In this document: piece by piece, positions 9,101-10,520 of the stretch
Layout of the letters: the number at the start of each line of letters is the position of its first letter
Position numbering within the stretch: position 1 is the stretch's first letter
Source: Euperipatoides rowelli
Lineage: Eukaryota > Onychophora > Udeonychophora > Euonychophora > Peripatopsidae
Strand: one strand, 5' to 3'
Length of the DNA stretch: 10,520 bases
Assembly (NCBI GenBank): GCA_003024985.2
Contig: PXIH01S0036206.1
Notes under the pieces: generated by a model
The model's database searches: none
Told to the model about the DNA's origin: nothing
The model's input: only the letters and a program-made list of their open reading frames with translations
Translations under genes and position numbers: made by a program

Positions 9101-9766
9101 ATAACTCTGTGAATTAGTCATATTTCTTTGTTGTGGAAACCTTTGATTACCAGCAAATTGAAACCTAGGTTGAAAGGATTTTTGACAATTTTGGACAGGA
9201 ACAAACTGTTGTGAATTCGAATTTCCTTGATTTGAAAATTGTGAAGCAGGATGAAATGGCCTTGGAAAACTTTTGTCATGAGGAAATTGCTGTGATTTTC
9301 CTGGATTTTGACATTGTGAAGTCGGTTGAAAAGGGATTGGAAAACCTTTGCCACGAGGAGATTGCTGTAAATTCCTCGGATTTGGAAAATTTTTACTATT
9401 AGATTGATGTGAACTAGGATCTTTAGCTACTGGAGGATTTTTAGTATTAAATTGTTTTATATTTGGATTTATATTAGCTGGATGTTGCTGTTTCTTACCA
9501 GCTTGTTGTGAATTATTTTTCTGAATAGGGACTTTATCTTTAGGAGAATTCTGCACTGTAGATACTGGCTGTTGTGTAGTTTTTTTCTGCTTTGATTGTT
9601 TTTTGCCTTCTTTATTAGGTTGAGATGTCTTTTTTTGATTGGCTTTAGAATTTTGTTTTAAGTTCTCCTCCTTGTACGATTCCGACACAATAGTTGTCAA
9701 GTTGTTTAATGTTTTCATAAACGAAAGGAATATAGAATCTGGTGGTTTTTCATTGTTGGCCGCCAT
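3170..9766 (-). CDS. DEAH11/DEAH12-like helicase-RBR fusion protein, both active sites degenerate
   Basis: The frame is 2198 codons and uninterrupted. Order by residue: basic N/Q/S-rich disordered part (1-140); FP-rich repeats (141-215); GSQEN repeats (225-371); 15-residue repeats (397-485); RRM-like fold (about 589-664); charged, coiled-coil-like stretch (665-760); helicase entry LPIY 774-777; P-loop GEIGSGKST 797-805; remaining helicase motifs to 1101; HA2 (about 1131-1228); OB-like part with YMLNVTA; KH-like GEGG loop (1419-1422); RRM-like (about 1517-1573 and from 1647); KH-like (about 1904-1973); RBR (1992-2187). Known family members join an RNA helicase to a ubiquitin ligase. Here motifs II, III, V and VI and the RING2 catalytic cysteine are replaced, so a binding or scaffold role is inferred. 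The start has A at -3 and G at +4 and is the first ATG after an in-frame stop at 9803-9805. The ambiguous base 5012 lies in a TCN codon, so residue 1585 is Ser; residue 1336 is N, D, H or Y. No coding introns are visible. Confidence 0.93.
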   Translation of the reverse strand: MAANNEKPPDSIFLSFMKTLNNLTTIVSESYKEENLKQNSKANQKKTSQPNKEGKKQSKQKKTTQQPVSTVQNSPKDKVPIQKNNSQQAGKKQQHPANINPNIKQFNTKNPPVAKDPSSHQSNSKNFPNPRNLQQSPRGKGFPIPFQPTSQCQNPGKSQQFPHDKSFPRPFHPASQFSNQGNSNSQQFVPVQNCQKSFQPRFQFAGNQRFPQQRNMTNSQSYPRASGSQDNSMNSQRDNKARGSQENISTNYQRYRPNKDRGSQENTSNYQRYNKDRGSQENISTNYQRYNKDRGSQENTSNYQRYNDRGSQDNISTNQRYNKDRGSQENISTNYQRYNKDRGSQENTSNYQRYNGRGSQENISTNQRYNNSQPFTININLPKPLSPETNYAAPILEIHARREQRFANQISESHPEHQKKFDKQISELHARREPKFNNQMSELHARPEPKFDNKRSELYNCQEAKFDSHKSELHAQSETKSDQISESGLSPLQLQRDEKFPTNMKNYASRENLIRNKLIKDDSDGCELTKNNEPSNLKSDIIQTGDELSVKQSQSKSEKCKKLKAQKKLVLKAKNNNTLDMKVPESQHCQLIISTPHGSADMVEKFVKFKLPQFEFELESLPGGVTKEAKVCLKFGSLAQAKKAFKVLQKLNDNAFKVELIKEKNQNVKENLTENPFEQQLKMAEEMLNQHIQNLTKLSSGNQMEEINFTDFTSKQLPLMNRKLEMENQKREFENFLNKMKKKTQMLTQSSPIAIKRQIQKLFIHEFTKFKNPLPIYSQRRQIIDALNKSQVCIITGEIGSGKSTEVVQYIHNEEICGNGIIAFSQPRDISVICFAEQISKDFGNMVGQLVGYRIGMESKINSSTKILVVNEDVLLNEFQSDSDFTTYSCIVIDQVSERNLTTDLLLAALKSCLIKRNDLKVIILAYSSDVTMLEHYFKSCVVIKIPERHVPMEIQYELKEDSKLSSVDKAIECVSKIVKDSPLHENIFVFLSTISEVEEAYFMLKTALPVSHENTYVSLRLYDQLQLSEWKLLFRENKGRKIIFAVKFSELLQILPNVYHVIDTGLEEEITYDAMSKTNSVQIKLANKISAEYRTIKNGCENTKKCYLLYTKEQYNKMDKSLQPEILRTDLTQVILKMRLQTKDILQSQFLSPINENDLKLAIKHLQEMEALSETEEYTPLGEKMVQLSLEPLLSKMVLTSIEQDIGLEAIVVAAVMSLSGKALLSWDFKQVDSSLLSPFGDHFTVLNMYKMWKTNESKKDTINNRFLNILDQVIIKIFTDINQLQLTIPLIWQDDDEYQNQLCQILLICYSHNLCKYSGKALAYMHCQSKNIVXLLSNSTLDCLNQKTPFVIYNTLLKNSANYMLNVTAVEEIWFKVNTIDIKGNVDKTLTLKSLEERSPITITGISKYIMKQGFIGEGGSKTREIEEMIASKCHSKTEVKVQTNLDEGTIVIFAADIDRSTAKSIIDDAVLLEREILQMMDEECFYPNKSSQLRIIFGSGASVSNVLQPFECRSIVVTKIDEQWKTKNVSKFMRQFGKVESYKEEMADNKRTVTITFKNPQDAVKSLDSPGRNQLFNWTLNXQKLITPSSPEPYFINISWLRRNVFADIKFRAEDFSKIIANYVPEVKILGGSIKTSISLYSVDTITLTKLPFELSAESIKRLFYPEPINVMFYSETPFQTSEKAKQVIVETVKKMINHYQCVNCEVDLNKSNDYDKNYLLSINFKDKIEGRVLTLKMIQNRDVIEGKRLTIKPQFRDMFICAVELYDYMKKFDELITRFNEVKSGFFSVEFEPEKNSNNPKKNIIIKIVTDNMIDLLKLRYILLQELTGDILECDRSNQLQYLLSKEGIAFLKRTEESLGIYFNINSPRRFIAIHGPVNLRSQGQAVIFRFLHEKFNTGVIRREIPIQGDGVPKGFLKELFKRFGNYLEDLVNIPGIIDLKLGANYNSLELFGSDVSVIRIDNIVTALMKELIVNENASLPSSKEILCSLCAASTDENMYEMSICGHGYCVQCIRFYIRMEQLPLKCVQSGCSSELSLMDLKLLLHRNHLNKLNKAAIIKYVEDNPNKVAFCPTVNCSSIYCITAEETVFECSQCSAKVCTSCKTYSHSGITCSVYLLNKEIIQKEAERNGGFQKYCPECKRNIQKDDTSEWVLCKFCNTLSCWWCKSIFKSEYEAEIHCYNCEIELQQRFGDV
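3206..3793 (-). other. RING1-IBR-RING2 (RBR) module lacking the catalytic cysteine
   Basis: Residues 1992-2187. RING1 has ligands C1992, C1995, C2009, H2011, C2014, C2017, C2031 and C2036. The IBR has C2076, C2081, C2096, C2099, C2104, C2107, H2112 and C2117. RING2 has C2141, C2144, C2159, C2162, C2167, C2170 and probably H2183 with C2187. In RBR ligases the cysteine that carries ubiquitin lies ten residues after the second RING2 cysteine and five before the third, in the form GCxH. Here that place is T2153 S2154 E2155 W2156. The serine codon is AGT at 3307-3305. All structural zinc ligands of RING1 and IBR are present, so an E2-binding fold is likely while thioester transfer is not expected. 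Confidence 0.9.
6422..7459 (-). other. DEAH-type helicase core with degenerate motifs (pseudohelicase domain)
   Basis: This is the two-RecA-lobe part of the protein, residues about 770-1115. Motif I is intact (G797 to T805, with K803). Motif Ia reads SQPRD (825-829), close to the usual TQPRR. Motif II reads D894 Q895 V896 S897 followed by the conserved E898 R899, so the catalytic Glu of DEAH is Gln. Motif III is A926 Y927 S928 in place of SAT. Motif V keeps A1046 and E1051 but loses T-N and T-S. Motif VI is Y1094 R T I K N G C1101 against QRAGRAGR, so both arginine fingers are gone. The flanking scaffold still aligns (TDLLLAALK after motif II, VIDTG after motif V, KCYLLYT after motif VI), which fixes the register. 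ATP binding may survive; hydrolysis-driven unwinding seems unlikely. Confidence 0.88.
8312..8578 (-). repeat. Coding tandem repeat: six units of 15 residues (ELHARxExKFxNxxS)
   Basis: Residues 397-485 hold five 15-residue units plus a 14-residue last unit. The consensus is E-L-H-A-R-x-E-x-K-F-x-N-x-x-S, with more divergence than in the GSQEN array, so it is probably older. Charged residues alternate with single hydrophobic positions (L, F, I/M), which would suit an amphipathic helix or short linear motifs. I do not recognise the repeat. A 113-residue frame at 8254-8595 in another phase is a by-product of the 45-base periodicity. Confidence 0.88.
8654..9094 (-). repeat. Coding minisatellite: nine GSQ(E/D)N units of 15-19 residues
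   Basis: Residues 225-371 contain nine tandem units of the type RGSQENISTNYQRYNKD. Long units with ENIST and short units with ENTSN alternate, and some units have lost a Tyr or the final KD. Units 4-5-6 and 7-8-9 form a three-unit higher-order repeat, which points to recent unequal exchange or slippage of a block. Every unit length is a multiple of three bases, so the frame is kept. The composition (N, Q, S, Y, with RG at each junction) resembles prion-like, condensate-forming RNA-binding tails; that role is inference. Confidence 0.95.
9122..9346 (-). repeat. Coding repeat: about three FP-rich units of 19-31 residues
   Basis: Residues 141-215. Unit 1 begins GFPIPF, unit 2 begins SFPRPF and unit 3 begins SFQPRF; the first two share P-x-S-Q followed by a Q/N/G-rich tail ending QQF. 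Identity falls across the three units. It lies directly before the GSQEN array and extends the disordered N/Q-rich N-terminus. Confidence 0.65.
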
Positions 9767-9775
9767 AGTAGTATT

Positions 9776-9802
9776 TCTAATAAAATAAACATAAGAAAAT
9801 AA
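9776..9802 (-). promoter_or_regulatory. Probable 3' splice site just before the start codon
   Basis: Read on the minus strand, a T-rich tract ends in TTATTAG with the AG at 9778-9777, so an exon would begin at 9776, ten bases before the ATG. This suggests a spliced 5' untranslated leader. The frame stays open from the ATG back past the junction, so an upstream coding exon joined here cannot be excluded from the sequence alone. Confidence 0.5.
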
Positions 9803-9805
9803 TTA

Positions 9806-10295
9806 TTAATTCATTAGGTATATTTAATGAATAAACAGGCATAACTTCAGATAAGTTGAATTTAGGTATCAAATAGCTCTAAAATATTTTTAGGGAAGGT
9901 TCTTTTTTTATAAAGAGTTACTTGGCTATATGTAGGACAATGAGTTGAACTATAAGCAAGTCAGCACTTTGACATTTTTATGGCAATGCAACAACCAGAG
10001 ACAAAAGTTATTTTGCTTGATATAATAAATTGACTAGAGATTCTGTACGAATGATGTATTATAACGGTCGACTATCTAAATCCTGCAGTTAGTTTGGTGA
10101 ATTTTAGTATATTAACTTTTAACACTTTTTTTCCCATTACTTTACTTTTTCTGCTTAATCATAGAGAACATGCCATAAAACTATAGAAATGTACCACTCA
10201 ACAATATCTTTAATAAAGTAGTCTATGTTATCTTACTGTAGAATGCCATCAGTGTGCCCCATCTATTAACTGAGTCACCCTATTTCACAGCCAAA
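9806..10295. other. Upstream region of the helicase-RBR gene
   Basis: AT-rich and without a frame of useful length. It should contain the 5' untranslated intron if the acceptor at 9777 is real, and possibly the promoter, but no TATA box or initiator stands out from the background. Confidence 0.55.
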
Positions 10296-10520
10296 GTGCA
10301 TTGTCAAACAAGTGCACCATCGTCAGCAAGTGCGCCATCATCAAACAAATGTGCCATCGTCAAACAAGTTCACCATCATCAAACAAATGCGCCATCAAAC
10401 AAATGTGCCAACGTCAAACAAGTGCACCATCGTCAAACCAGTGTGCCATCGTAAAACAAGTGTGCCATCGTCAAACAAATGTGCCATCGTCAAACAAGTG
10501 CGCCATCGTCAAACAAGTGC
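10296..10520 (+). repeat. Minisatellite of about 19-bp units running off the window
   Basis: About a dozen units of the type GTGCGCCATCGTCAAACAA, with GTGCACC, GTGTGCC and CATCATC variants and one shortened copy near 10391. It continues to the last base, so its full length is unknown. The last units before the edge are the most alike. Confidence 0.9.

Noticed and set aside
9118-9402. Overlapping 63- and 78-residue frames on both strands
   Set aside because: They are shadows of the N/Q-rich coding repeats.
3170-9766. Viral or giant-virus origin of the long intronless gene
   Set aside because: The domain order matches the cellular DEAH11/DEAH12-like family, base composition is like the flanks, and splice-like sites and animal transposons surround it.
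10254-10454. 66-residue plus-strand frame
   Set aside because: Its sequence is a translation of the minisatellite units and shows no protein-like character.
10296-10520. CRISPR array
   Set aside because: The units are contiguous 18-20 bp repeats with no unique spacers, in an animal genome.

Overview
This is nuclear DNA from an animal, most likely a marine invertebrate. It is AT-rich, has long non-coding stretches with nested transposon debris, microsatellites and minisatellites, and holds one very long reading frame with a Kozak-type start and splice-like signals at both ends. There is no bacterial-style gene packing. The palindrome TAGGCCTA and half-copies of it recur; from memory this is common in echinoderm and amphioxus DNA, but that is only a weak hint at the lineage. 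The domain order of the one gene matches the DEAH11/DEAH12-like helicase-RBR proteins of plants and many invertebrates.

Layout: 1-690 is AT-rich non-coding with two small hairpins. 690-972 is a probable tRNA-derived SINE. 981-1642 is unassigned apart from a short CA run. 1643-1828 is a three-unit degenerate tandem repeat with telomere-like GGGTTAGGG. 1912-2926 is a long palindromic (foldback) element with a perfect 8-bp target duplication; a 568-bp hAT-type non-autonomous element has jumped into its right arm and carries its own 8-bp duplication and five internal tandem repeats. 3170-9766, minus strand, is the only convincing gene. 9767-10295 is its AT-rich upstream region with a good splice acceptor just before the ATG. 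10296-10520 is a minisatellite that runs off the window.

The gene encodes 2198 residues: a disordered N/Q-rich N-terminus with three repeat families, a DEAH-type helicase core with HA2 and OB-like parts, KH-like and RRM-like modules, and a C-terminal RING1-IBR-RING2 (RBR) module. The main discovery is that both enzymes look inactive although the frame is intact. The helicase keeps its P-loop (GEIGSGKST, K803), but DEAH has become DQVS, SAT has become AYS, and the QRxGRxGR motif has become YRTIKNGC. In RING2 the catalytic cysteine position is serine (S2154) and the following histidine position is tryptophan (W2156), while the zinc ligands are kept. The best reading is a double pseudoenzyme: an RNA- or nucleotide-binding scaffold derived from a helicase-ubiquitin ligase fusion. 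The motif changes are read directly from the sequence; loss of activity and any role in RNA sensing are inference.
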